Assembly: GCF_028640845.1 (NCBI RefSeq)
Contig: NC_080541.1
Span: forward strand, 9,700,435 to 9,764,434
DNA: 64,000 nucleotides
From: Ahaetulla prasina
Lineage: Eukaryota; Chordata; Lepidosauria; Squamata; Colubridae
Reading direction: 5' to 3'
Part shown: in pieces, positions 1 to 13,400 of the stretch
How the letters are laid out: each line of letters begins with the position of its first letter
Numbering within the stretch: the stretch's first letter is position 1
Notes under the pieces: model-generated
Seen by the model: only the letters and a program-made list of their open reading frames with translations
Told to the model about the DNA's origin: nothing
Databases searched by the model: none
Program-made: the position numbers and the translations under genes

Positions 1-120
1 AGTAAAGCTGCATTGCACTCAAATTTGGCTCACCATCATGTCTTGTGCCTTGTGAATTGTAATTCTGCAAGTCCCCTTGGCGACCTAAATCAAGTGATCT
101 TCCTATTGCTTTTTTTTTTA

Positions 121-530
121 ACTAGACACAACAACTAGACACAAGAACAGTTTTTTTCCCGAAGGCCATCACTCTGCTAAACAAATAATTCCCTCAACAC
201 TGTCAAACTCTTTACTGAATCTGCACTACTATTAATCTTCTCATAGTTCCCATCACCTATCTCTTCCCACTTATGACTGTATGACTGTAACCTAGTTGCT
301 TGTATTCTTACGATTTATATTGACTGTTTCCTAATATGATTTGCTTGCTTATTTGTACCCTATGACTATCATTAAGTGTTGTACCTTATGATTCTTGATG
401 AATGTATCTTCTCTTTTTATGTACACTGAGAGCATATGCACCAAAGACAAATTCCTTATGTGTCCAATTACACTTGGCCAATAAAGAATTCTATGCTATG
501 CTATGCCATGCAATGCCATGCTATGCTATT
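121..530 (+). mobile_element. L2-like LINE 3' end with ATGCT-type tail
   Basis: The end of the reading frame, the 3' UTR and the terminal motif ttggccaataaagaattct match the antisense copies at 7395 and 37013. The copy ends in short ATGCY repeats (482-530) instead of TAGAA repeats. Confidence 0.75.
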
Positions 531-738
531 CATTCACTCTTGCTATATTTCCCTTGGTGTAGAGGAAAAGCAGCAGGGATTTTTATGTGTCAAGCATAGG
601 TGTAGCCTTCATGTACATATGAAAATCTTGCAATAAGTCCAGAAGCAAACCCCATCCATATTTTGATTTTTTTTCAGTTGCACCATCTATACATATGGTG
701 TTTTTAGCATGCTTTAGACTTGTTAACATGGTGTAGAA

Positions 739-830
739 CAGGGGTCTCCAACCTTGGCAACTTTGCTGGCTGAGGAATTCTGGAAGTTAAAGTCCCCAAG
801 TCTTAAAATTGCCAAGTTTGGAGACCCCTG
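739..830. mobile_element. hAT-like MITE, GGGGTCTCCAA family
   Basis: 92-bp element with terminal inverted repeats caggggtctccaa / ttggagacccctg. It is flanked by GTGTAGAA (731-738) and GTATAGAA (831-838), an 8-bp duplication with one mismatch, as expected of hAT transposition. Confidence 0.85.
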
Positions 831-1117
831 GTATAGAACATGAAAAACAGGATGTAAACTTGTTAATGTGTCTTAGTCATAATCACGCTTCATGAAACTT
901 TCCAGCCTGATGATAAAGACAATTCCCATTAGTTTTGGCATATTGTGGCTAGTAGGCCAGAAGTCCAATCAAAACCTAATTTTACCCAAAGCCGGTTAAA
1001 TGCAATCTTAAATCCCTTTCCAGGGACCATCTTGGAAATCCTGTCCCATTCGTGTCAGAAGCACCAAGACACTCTCAGGTTGAAAGGATTAGCCAGCGAC
1101 TTTATCATTGCCTAGGC

Positions 1118-1228
1118 CAGGGGTCTCCAACCTTGGCAACTTTAAGACTTGTGGACTTCAACTCCCAGAGGAATCCACTGGGAATTGAAGTCCACAAGTC
1201 TTAAAGTTGCCAAGGTTGGAGACCCCTG
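1118..1228. mobile_element. hAT-like MITE, GGGGTCTCCAA family
   Basis: 111-bp near-palindrome with the same terminal repeats. The 8-bp flanks are GCCTAGGC and GCCTAGGA, one mismatch. Confidence 0.85.
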
Positions 1229-1608
1229 GCCTAGGAGATGCCTGGGTGTGCTCCTTTCATGTCCCTGTTAATGTGCTTGCTGGAAGGGGTACCTATCTTT
1301 CTACTCGCGTTTGCACACTTACAAACTGGGCAGGAGCTATAGCAAATGACGGGAACTCATCCTCTTACACAGCAGCTCTTGGGTCTCGAACCCAAGCTTG
1401 CAAATTGTCAACCCAGTATTCTAACCACATGAGCCACCGTCCTCCCACCTTCAAATTAATGCTTGTTAGGTGTCCTCAAGAATTAGGTGGTTTGTGCAAT
1501 GCTTGATACACATTTAGGGTGCTAAGTTATTTTCATGTAGCACTAAAGGAGAACATGTGCTATACTGTACAAATAATAACATGTGATAAATATTGTTCTT
1601 CTCTGTAG

Positions 1609-1662
1609 GGTCATCCTGGAATACCTGGCTTCACGGGTCCCCCTGGGAATCCAGGCCCAGCT
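1609..1662 (+). CDS. COL22A1: COL2 exon 1 in window (54 bp)
   Basis: The sequence between ctctgtag and gtaaga reads [18 protein letters not shown], six perfect Gly-X-Y triplets in phase 0. The 54-bp length is the classic collagen exon size. Earlier exons must lie left of the window, and positions 1-1608 are intron. Confidence 0.93.
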
Positions 1663-4600
1663 GTAAGATTTTCCTTTGCATGTTAATTTTTAATTTTTAT
1701 CTACTAGAATGTAAGGCAAATTGTTGTTGTAAATCTATTTGAGATGATGGTGATGGTGATGCGATGATGATTAACTTCTCATCGTTCCCATCACCCATCT
1801 CCTCCCACTTATGACTGTATGACTGTAACTTTGTTGCTTGTATCCTTACGATTTATATTGATTGTTTCCCGATTTCTTATTTGTACCCTATGACTATCAT
1901 TAAGTGTTGTATCTTATGATTCTTGATGAACGTATCTTTTCTTTTATGTATACTGAGAGCCTATGCACCAAGACAAATTCCTTGTGTGTCCAAGCACACT
2001 TGGCCAATAAAAAATTCTATTCTGTTCTGTTCTGTTCTGTTCTGTTCTGTTCTGTTCTGTACTGTACTGTACTATTCTATTCTATTCTATTCGATTCTAT
2101 TCTATTCGATTCGATTCTATATATTTGGTAATTGCTGATTATAATTCAATAACATTGTTGATGTTGTTGAGGATGATTCAATTATTGATGATGATTTCAA
2201 TAATAATTTTGATGATGATGTTGTTCATGAGGATTCAATAATTTTGATGATTTGTTTTTGATGATAATTCAATAATTCAATATTTTTCCCCATAGTACTG
2301 GACTGTAAGAGTCATATAGACTCTTACAATCCAGATCTCAGAGCTGTAGCAAATGTTGTACCTCAATAGATGGACTGTCCTTTATAGTTGTTGCTCATCT
2401 TATTTAAGTCTGTCCATCTATTATGGTACAATGTTTGCTACAGCAAATACAGGCAGTTTCAGCACTAATGTGCAAAAAAAATATATATCTCCAAACCATA
2501 TGAGAAAGAGGATTCTTCAGAGATATGAATTCTGCATCAACTATCAATTATCATGTGTGTTTTTTGTAGGGTGGGATATGATGATAAATGAAAATTTCAG
2601 GCCCACTCTATGTAGGACAAAGACATTGCTACATAAATATTTTTTTCACATTGTTGTTTAGGGACCAGAGGGCTCTCCGGGACCTATAGGCTCTCCAGGA
2701 CCTCCAGGAGAAATGGTAAGTTGTTGTGCATTCATTCATGATATTGGACAATCCACACAAAAGGGGTCTCAGAACTTTTTGAACACCGAAAAAGATTTGA
2801 GATACTGTAGTTGATTCTTTGAGTGATTGAAAGTCTCGATCATCCAGGTCAGGGTTGATTACAAAAGTCAACTGGACTTTCTTGGTTTTTTTCTTTGAAA
2901 ATGTTTTGCATCTCATCCAAGAAGCTTCTTCAGATTTTCTTTATTTAGAAAGAGCCGTGATGGCATAGTGGTTAGAATGCAGTACTGCAGGCTAATATTG
3001 CTGACTGCCAGCAGTTCAATTCTTACCAATTCAGCCTTCCGTCCTTCTGAGGTTGGTAAAATGAGTACCCAGATTGTTGGGGACAGTATACTGACATTAT
3101 AAACCACTTAGAGAGGGCTGTAAAGCACTATGAAGCTATATGTCATGGTTCCAAGTAATGCTCCCAACCAATATAAGACTCTAAATTCACGGTTCCACAG
3201 TAATGCGCCGTGTATCATCATCTGCATATGCCTCTTGCGCATTGTGGATTGGGTTTGGGAGGGGGTGCCGGCTACCAGTTCTGCTTGTCTGTTATAGCTG
3301 GGTGGTGTGGGGGGAAATGAGTGAGCTATTCTGGGATGAGTCTCTTTTGTTTGCTGTCGCACTATATCGCCCTTTAGTTTCACTTACGTAATGTGAACTA
3401 AACTTATGTGCGGGTGATACAAACAGTATATTTTCAGAAATTTAAATTGTCACGGGGAATTTTATGAAAACCTAATGAAAATGGTTTTAAATAATGCTAT
3501 GCATTTTTTTTAAAAAAGTCAATTAAATTTAAAAAAAAGGAAAGTGCTTCAGTATCGGACAAAACCCTTACCGCCCATCATGAAAGCTGGAACGCCCGCT
3601 AGTGGGCGGTAGGGACCAGGTTGACTACCACTGCTCTAAGGCCTTGGCTTCCTCAAAAATCTGGTTTATTGGGTACATCATATCAACACGGTCAAAGGTG
3701 AAACCAACACTGAATAATTCCCATGTTTTTGGTATAAATAAAAAATAGATACTGTCCACCCCCCTTGTGTCACTGGTCACGTTAGCCAACCATGTAGGTG
3801 TTGAACTTCTCAGCAGTCCATCCTGCCTTTGCTAGGGCACATTGATCTGGCCTTGGTTCTCAGGAACCTTATTGTTGCTATGTCTGGCACGTTGGAGGAG
3901 AACATTCTACATTCCATAAATCCCCCTCCCCCCCATAAATATGGCAACTAAAAAGTGAAACAAGAAAAATATGGCTTCAGCTAGAGTCGTTCTGAGAGTT
4001 AACAACAGAGGTGGGTTTCATAAAATTTTATATCAGTTTGCCATGTACCGAAAATGTGAGTGCACACACACACATCACTTTACTCGTGCACATGCCTTTC
4101 ATACATGTACATGGCCTTCCACACATGTGCTTTGCTCATGCACGCATGTGCACGGCTTAGAAAACATGGCTAAATAGGACGGCATAGCACCAGGGCAGGC
4201 CAACCTGCAGATTGCCACTACCGGTTCACCCGAACCGGTCCGAACCAGCTTAATACCACCACTGGTTAACACTATATAGAAGTGCTATTGCTATTTTCAA
4301 ATTTAAACAAATCAAAAAAGTCTAGTTACCTTTTTTTTGGGGGGGGAAAGCACCTTTGGGATGTCTGTGAGTGATGGGTTCCATGAAGGGGCAAATTCTG
4401 AAAATCTGTTCCGCTTTCACTGATGCTCTAAGAAATTTCTTATGATTCTGGAGTTTTATTTCTTTTCCCTCTGAATTGATCTTGGTGGTCAATTTGGAAA
4501 AAAATTGGGAGAGGGATGGATGAGGGTGTGCCCATTTCTTAGCAGAAAGCCACTGTAGTTCTTCAGATCTGAGGAGAGAGACAGGACCTGGTATAATGAC

Positions 4601-7600
4601 AGTACAGAGCAAGGACTTCATCTCAGGTCTTCTTCATCCTAGCATCTTAAAGACTCTAACACGGTATCATGTTTGGGTTTCTTTCATAGGGGAAAGGAGG
4701 TCCCCCAGGACCTCAGGGACCCCCAGGATTGCCTGGACTTATGGTGAGTATGGACAATATTTGCAACTATGGATGCAAGATATCTGGAAAATAGGTTCTA
4801 CTCTGAATTCCAGGGCCCTATAAAACTGTTGTGGCTCTGGCCCCTGGGCCTGGCCTCCTGGAGCCGGATGACTTGGAGAATGAGGAGGAGGAGCTGGTAA
4901 GGCCTCCTTCCCCCCCTGGATCTTCCTCCTCCCTGGCACCGTCCCAGATTACAGTTGCAGGCCAGGAGGAGGAGGAGGAGGAGGAGCTGACAAGGCCTCT
5001 TTCCCCCGACTCCGACTCCTCCCTGGCAATGCCCCAAGAACCAGTTGCTGAGGATCAATCTTGGCTAGATGCGAAACAGTGATGCCGAGAGAAGCGTGCG
5101 CAGCAGAGGAAAAGCTGGGGCAGGCCCAGGGAGTGCTGAGTCATGGAGCCACACCCCACAGGGAATAAAAGCAGGGAGAGTGCTCCGTAGGCCCTTGTGT
5201 CGGACAAAGTTACGGACTACTGGTTCTTTGACTGCTTTGGACTGAAGTCTGGGATTACTTGTGAGTACTTTAGATCATCCTGCAGACTCCTGGTTGCCCT
5301 GGCAACGGTCTGTCGGCACGCTGCTACTTGATAAGGACTTGGCTGGCACGTGAAGGAACGTTGCCGGAACTTTTGTTGCCAGAAGGAACTCGGCCAAGTG
5401 TAAATAAATTGCTGGCAGACAGCCGCGGCTGGCATATTGTTTTGGGAAGGAAGGGAGGGGACAGAACAAGAACAATGAACAATATTTCTGTTGAATCCTG
5501 AAATACTTCAACTGGAATGGAGGTGCATATGCATATCAGAGGAAAGGAGAAGCGTCCATGGACATCTACAAGCTTTGTCCCTATTATCTTTCTATCTTCA
5601 CCCCATGTAGCTTCACAGCATGTTAAGATAGTAGGCTGTGCACATATTGCTTGGCATTTTTTTTTTAAAAAAACACCCTCTCAATTTGAATTGGCATACA
5701 TGCAATCAGATTTTAATTAACATGTTTCAAACTTGATGACACAATGTACCGAAAGAAAGATAATTTGATTTGTGGAAGGAAAATATAAGAGGAGGAAAAG
5801 GTACAGATAAAGATAAATGTTTCTCCTGGTAAGGAGAGAGAAATCTATCAAGGTAGTCCAATATCATGGAGATAAAAAGAATGTTTTGCTTGTAGACAAG
5901 TCCAAAATCTCCACTGTCAAAAGATCTTAGGAGATCCTTTTACAGCCCGGCTTCTCATCATCCTGAAGATCTGTTCTACCAAGAATCAAAATTATTGGCC
6001 AAGATGAATCCATATTTTGATTCAAAATAGTTTTACAATTGTGTACAGATATCTTTACTGCTATGTTCAATCCTCTGCAACCCTCCCCTTCACTCAGTCT
6101 TCTTTTCTGGTTTTGCTTTTTACAACAAAGTGGAGCAAGGTGGTTAAAGGGTCAAAGCCATCCATCAGAATGAGCAGGGAGGGTGGGAACATGATGTCAA
6201 GGTTGCAGAAAGGAGAGAGGATTCCAGGAGTCAAGAGATAAGACAGAACAAACATTTCCACCTCTGGAAAACGTCCTTGCTAAACAGCTCTGGAAGAACC
6301 CTAGTGTTGGAAGAAATATCCAGGTCCAGGTCCAATCTGGGAGAAAGGCACTGAAGACAAAAATGGAGGCTGATTGGAAAGATGGTTTAATGATGAAGCA
6401 GAACCACATGGGTTTGTGGCTCTGTGCAGTTGTCCACATGGGGGTTGAGAGTGGGTGGCTTTTATACCTTACCTTGGGCTTTGCACTTGAACTTCCTGTT
6501 TCTGTGCAAGAACATGTATTCTATTGGCTGTTGTAGGGGTCATAGCTGGCTCTGTAGGTTGTCTGAGCTGCCAGATTTGGTTGAAGCTTCTGAGGGTGAT
6601 GCAATATCCTTAGGAGATTGTGCAATGTAGTGAGCTCTGTGTCTTAGTGGGTTAATCCTATTATGTCCTGATGGGTCATGTCTTAATCCTTGGAGTTGAA
6701 GGACTTTTGTTTTGCAGATAGGCTGGCCCAATCTTTCTTAATGGGCACAAGATATCTGCTGGAGGCAGGGAGCTGGAGCTCTGAGTTTCTGTCTCCCTTA
6801 AAATTTTTATTTCTCTTTTAGGGGAAATATTTTATCCTGCCTTTTTTAAAATTTCCCAAAATATTTCATTCTTCTAGGAGGGGGATGGTTGCTAACTTTC
6901 CACACTACAAAACTGCCTTACAATCTTTGTGGCCAGAAAATGAACCAATAGTTAATCAATTTAGTTTTTTTAGTGCTCCCTGATTTCAAGGACGTATAGG
7001 AGACGCACTGATTTCAGATTAGTGGTGCTCTCCCATGTATGCAATGGCTCCAGATTATATTCGCCATGGAACCAGGACCTCAACTATATTATCATGTTTA
7101 GACATCTAATGGAAAAAGATGTGAATTTTTTTTTAAAAAAAAAGACTGAAATATGTGTGATGACTTAGGCTAACCTCGGTCTCCACCCCCTCTAAATGAA
7201 TCCCTTCTGCACTCATGAATCTAGCTGTGGCTCTGGATCTTGACTAATAATGATGGATTTTCTAATTACGCACCTTGCGGTGAAAGATAATAGAACTATG
7301 AGGCATGGGGGTGGTTTAAATTTTAACACAGGGATATAAGCAGAACCTCAGAGGCTGAGTTAGCAAAATGTAGAATCATAACTAAAAGAGTATATAGAAT
7401 AGAATAGAATAGAATAGAATAGAATAGAATAGAATAGAATAGAATAGAATAGAATTTTATTGGCCAAGTGTGATTGGACACACAAGGAATTTGTCTTGGT
7501 GCATATGCTCTCAGTGTACATAAAAGAAAAGATACGTTCATCAAGGTACAACATTTACAACACAATTGATGGTCAATATATCAATATAAATCATAAGGAT

Positions 7601-10375
7601 TGCCAGCAACAAGTTATAGTCATACAGTCATAAGTGGAAAGAGATTGGTGATGGGAACTATGAAACGATTAATAGTAGTGCAGATTCAGTAAATACTTTG
7701 ACAGTGTTGATGGAATTATTTGTTTAGCAGAGTGATGGCCTTCGGGAAAAAACTGTTCTTGTGTCTAGTTGTTCTGATGTGCAGTGCTCTATAGCTGCTT
7801 TTGAGGGTAGGAGTTGAGACAGTTTATGTCCAGGATGCGAGGGGTCTGTAAATATTTTCACGGCCCTCTTCTTGATTCGTGCAGTATACAGGTCCTCAAT
7901 GGAAGGCAGGTTGGTAGCAATTATTTTTTCTGCAGTTCTAATTATCCTCTGAAGTCTGTTTTTTTCTTGTTGGGTTGCAGAACCAAACCAGACAGTTATA
8001 GAGATGCAAATGACAGACTCAATAATTCCTCCGTAAAACTGAATCAGCAGCTCCTTGGGCAGTTTGAGCTTACTGAGTTGGCGCAGAAAGAACATTCTTT
8101 GTTGTCCTTTTTTAATGATGTTTTTGATGTTAGCTGTCCATTTTAAATCTTGCGATATGATAGAACCTAGAAATTTGAAGGTTTCTATTGTTGATACTGT
8201 GTTGTCTAGTATTGTGAGAGGTGGAAGTATGGAAGGGTTTCTCCTAAAGTCTACCACCATTTCTACGGTTTTGAGTGTGCTCAGTTCCAGATTGTTTTGG
8301 TTGCACCACAAGGCTAGTCGTTCGACTTCTCATCTATATGCGGATTCGTCATTGTCTCGAATGAGACCAATCACTGTTGTGTCATCTGCGAACTTCAGTA
8401 GCTTAACAGATGGATCGTTGGAGATGCAGTCATTAGTATACAGAGAGAAGAGAAGTGGGGAGAACACACAGCCTTGGGCGGGGGGAGGGGCTGTGCTAAT
8501 TGTACAGGTATCTGATGTGATCCTGCTTAGCTTCACCTGATGCTTCCTGTCTGTTAGGAAGCTTGTGATCCACTTACAAGTCTGTTAGATACCTGTAGCT
8601 GGTTTAGCTTAGTTAGAAGAATGTCTAGAATGATGGTATTGAATGCTGAACTAAAGTCTACAAAGAGGACCCTTGCATAGGATGTCGTAGGATGTAGTGC
8701 AAGCCATATTAACAGCATCATCTGTTGATCTATTTGCTCGGTATGCAAATTGAAAGGGGTCTAACAGCGGATCCGTGATGGTTTTCAAGTGGGACAGCAC
8801 TAGCCTTTCAAAGGTTTTCATGACTACAGATGTTAATGCAACTGGTCTGTAGTCATTCAGTTCCTTGATGGTGGACTTCTTTGGCACTGGGATGATGGTA
8901 GAGTGTTTGAAGCAAGAAGGAACACAGCACATCTCTAGTGATTTATTGAAAATATGGGTGAAGATGGGGGCCAATTGGTCAGCACAGACTTTTAAGCAAG
9001 AAGGAGTTATCTTGTCTGGGCCTGGAGCTTTTCCTGGCTTTTGTCTGTGAAATAGGTCCTGCACTTCCTTTTCTGTGATCACTAGGGGTTGTGAACCCAA
9101 TGAAATGGGGTCAGTTGTAGGAGGCTTGGCTGTTGTTGGTGTGTCTGAGATGGGGGTTGTGGAGATAGGTGGCTGTAGTTTCCTTTCAAACCTGCAGTAA
9201 AACTCATTCAGGTCATCTGCCAGTTGTTGATTACCTTCAGTTTGGGAAGGAGGTTTGCCATAGCCGGTGATATTTTTAAGATTTTTCCACATGTTTGCTG
9301 GTTCATTTGCTGAAAACTGATTCTTTAGCTTTTCAGAGTAGCTTCTTTTTGCTGCTCTGATCTATATATACACTAAAAAACATCCTGTCAAGCAGAATAT
9401 TGATTTTTGCCAGGTGTATGAATGTGTAAAGCTATGTTAAAGGTAAAGGTAAAGGTTCCCCTTGCACATATGTGCTAGTTGTTCCCGACTCTAGTGGGCG
9501 GTGCTCATCACCGTTTCAAAGCCGAAAAGCCAGCACTGTCCAAAGACATCTCCGTGGTCATGTGGCCGGGATGACTCAACGCCAAAGGCGCACAGAACAC
9601 TGTTACCTTCCCACCAAAGGTGGTCCCTATTTTTCTACTTGCATTTTTTACATATTTTCGAACTGCTAGGTTGGCAGAAGCTGAGATAAGTAATGGGAGC
9701 TCACCCTGTTATGCAGCACTAGGGATTCAAACTGCTGAACTGCCAACCTTTTAATCGACAAGCTCAGCGTCTTAGCCACTGAGCCATCGTGTCCCTGCAA
9801 AGTTATGTTAGCATGGGGCAAAAATCACAAAACTGTGTCTCACTTATTTCAGCCATGTCATCTGGGGAATTGACTGGAAAAAAGCAATTCTGTTTGGAAG
9901 GGTTAGTGGTAGAAGGAAACCAGGAAAGAACACAGTGACTGGACACCATCAAAGCTCACATCAGCCAGAGCATACAGCAACTCAGTGAAATAGTGCAAGA
10001 TCAGAAGATATGGAGAGACTGGTGGCCCATAGAATCGCCAAGAGTCGGATGCTTGGCGCAGGAATTTGACGGAGAAATTTCCTGACAGTTAGAACAATTA
10101 ATCAGTGGAACGACTTGCCTCCAAAAGTTGTGAATGCTCCAATACTGGGAGTTTTTAAGAAGAGATTGGATAACCACTTGTCTGAAATAATATAGGGCTT
10201 CATGACTGAGCAGAGGTTTGGACTAGATGACCTCCAAGGTCCATTCCAACTCTGTTATTCTGACTGAGGTGTTTATGAAAAGAGACACATCATTTTAGAT
10301 AAGCGAAACATTATTTGTGCATGTACATCTTGCATTTGATTATGTGAAGCAATGAAGCTAATTGTTAATTTTTTC

Positions 10376-10423
<48 letters not shown>

Positions 10424-13400
10424 GTTTTCGCGGGTGTTTGTATGTAGGTCTTTGGTTATTCGGGTTTTCTCCTGCGTGAAATTGGAAGTGTCTTGGCGAC
10501 GTTTCGACGAAGTCTCATTCGTCATCTTCAGGCTTCAGCCTCGTGCTTCTGGGAGCAATGTGTGATTGCAGCTGTTTCTTCGTTTTTAACTGCTAGTGGG
10601 GGTTTGAACTGATTGGGTGGGAGCTTGGCTGTGCTCTGATTGGATGGGGGTTTTTTTGTGCTCTGATTGGCTGGGGGTGTGTCCTGTTTGGGTGGGGGCT
10701 TGGTTGTGCTCAGATTAGTCTGAATTGCAGGGGGATTTGAGCTGGTGAGCTGCATTGCTGTTGTTTGGCTTCATGTTCGTGGTCATGCTACATCTTCATA
10801 GTGGGTGTCAGTCTGCTGCATGTATGGATTGGAGGGGTTTGAAATGGCTAATGTTGCAGTTACGGTCTGGCTTCTGGTATCTTGGTCATGCTTCGTGATC
10901 AGTGTGGGTTTGGGTCTGCTTTCTGGGTGGATGTGTGGTGGTGACCTCCTGTATGGACCTCGTGAGTGTGGGTCTGGTGTCATTCTTCGTGTTAGGGACT
11001 CGTTTGTCAATAAGGGCAGGTTTCCAAATGGCTGGTAGGCGGGAGGTATCATCTAGTTTGTTCATGCTGTGTGGGCGTTTTTCTATCAAAGTCAAAAAAG
11101 AGGAACCAACTTCTTCCCTAGTCCAACACCTTAAAGCCACAGGACACGATATTGACTTTAAAAAGACCAGAACTATCGCCAAAACTGAACATTTTAACAA
11201 CAGAATAATCAGAGAAGCCATCGAGATAGAATTCACCTCTGGGAACAGCTGATTGGGGTATTCTGGGAGGCGGATCCACCTGCCAATCAGCTTTTTTCTT
11301 ACTTTCCTCCCCAAAAACTAAGATGCGTTTTATACTCCGAAAAATATGGTATATATAATAATAATTATAGTTATTTGCTTTGACTTCCTCCTTTACATAT
11401 AACCTAGTTTTTTTCCTCTGTGGATTTTCCACAGCATGGAGTTGGCAGGTTTGCTACTGGGTACAGTCTAATTTTGTTTAATTTTCCTAAATTAGTAATC
11501 TTTGATCAGTTTTTCCTTTTTTTTCTTACAATCATCTCTTTCTTTCTAAAAAAAAAATAAATGGCAGAATGTCTGCATCTTTAATCTTGTTTATCTGCTT
11601 GGCTTCTGTTTTAGGGTGAACCTGGAAAGGATGGCAAAGATGGAAAGCCAGGATCACCTGGGGAACCGGTAAGAAGATAGTTTGTTGTTAATTAGATATT
11701 AATTAACTGCTGGCTTAGATATGAGCCAGCAGTGTGCAACAGCTGCCAAAAAAGCCAACACAGTTCTGGGCTGCATAAACAGAAGGATAGAATCAAGATC
11801 ACATGAAGTGTTAATACCACTTTATAATGCCTTGGTAAGGCCACACTTGGAATATTGCATTCAGTTTTGGTCGCCACGATGTAAAAAAGATGTTGAGACT
11901 CTAGATAGAGTGCAGAGAAGAGCAACAAAGATGATTGGGGGCTGGAGACTAAAACATATGAAGAACGGTTGCAGGAACTCGGTATGCCTAGTTTAATGAA
12001 AAGAAGGACTAGGGGAGACATGATAGCAGTCTTTCAATATCTCAGGGGCTGCCACAAAGAAGAGGGAGTCAAACTATTCTCCAAAGCACCAGATGGTAGA
12101 ACAAGAAGCAATGGGTGGAAACTAATCAAGGAGAGAAGCAACTTAGAACTAAGGAGAAATTTCCTGATAGTGAGAACAATTAACAGGTGGAACAACTTTC
12201 CTGCAGAAGTTGTGAATGCTCTAACACTGGAAATTTTTAAGAAGATGTTGGATAGCCATTTGTCTGAAATGGTATAGGGTTTCCTGCCTGGGCAGGGGGT
12301 TGGACTAGAAGACCTCCAAGGTCCCTTCCAACTCTGTTATTATGTTATGTTAATATTAATAATACCTAATGTTCTTTGTCACTATTCTTTGTTCTTTGGC
12401 TATCATGTCACAAACTCTCCTTATACTCATACATTTGGGTGAGGAAAGACACTTTTCATGTTATGCTTTCATACTTTGGTCATTCAGTGGGGGACCTAAA
12501 ATAGCATTTAGTCTCAGAAGAATAGCTCTGCATAAGTGAGACCAATGGTGGTTGAGCACGTAGATTGAACAAAGTCAACATGCTAGTTAAGGTCTGCAGC
12601 ACAGGAAAATGGAGAATATTCCTGTTTTTACTTGTCAATTTGCCTTGACAAGTTTATTTGACCACAATCATAGGATTAATCTTGTGACTTTGAATCTTAG
12701 AAATATTATTGCAGTTTAGGCCTTTAAAAATGCAGTCACTTGTTTCCCTATTTACAATATTTACAATATTGTGAATATGTTTATATTCAGTACTTTAGAA
12801 TCAATTTCTATTCAATATATCCTGGAAAATTAGGGTGGATTGGGCAAAAAATAGTGGACGAAAATACATACAGGGTTAGAAAACATGTTAAAGCAACACA
12901 TAGATTATAAACCAGAAATATTTTTGTTCGGCATAGTACCAGAAAAATATGATAAAGGGAATATATAGCTAATGCTACATATCTTGACAGCAGCAAGAAT
13001 TGTATATGCGCAACATTGGGGAAATGAGGAAACACCTCCATGAAGATGTAATTTAAAAAAATACTAGATTGTGCAGAAATGGATAGGTTGACATTGAAGA
13101 TAAAAGATAAAGAAGATACAGAATACTTTCAAACACGGGATTTATTTTATCAATAGTTGGATCATAGAAGTAGAAATTGGAAAAATACTATTATGTATGT
13201 ATGGTTTATGTTTAATATATTTTCTATTATATACTATTATGTTAAGCAAATGCAATACTTTGCTGTTCAAAAAGTATTAATGTATGTTAAGAAAAATATA
13301 TAAATAATTAATATATATATATATATATAAATAAAGGCAGGATATGAATAAGAACAGTACTACATTATTGCTGATCAAAAAGTTTACAGTTCGGTCAGAA

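Noticed and set aside
1..1608. Possible additional collagen exon at the left edge
   Set aside because: No Gly-X-Y frame bounded by splice sites was seen; the interval holds LINE and MITE copies.
4831..5082. Acidic 83-codon frame as a host gene
   Set aside because: It lies inside a TGTTGTG LTR and similar frames recur in other LTRs, so it is treated as LTR-borne.
8055..8540. 161-codon plus-strand frame
   Set aside because: It is the antisense shadow of the L2-like LINE reverse-transcriptase region.
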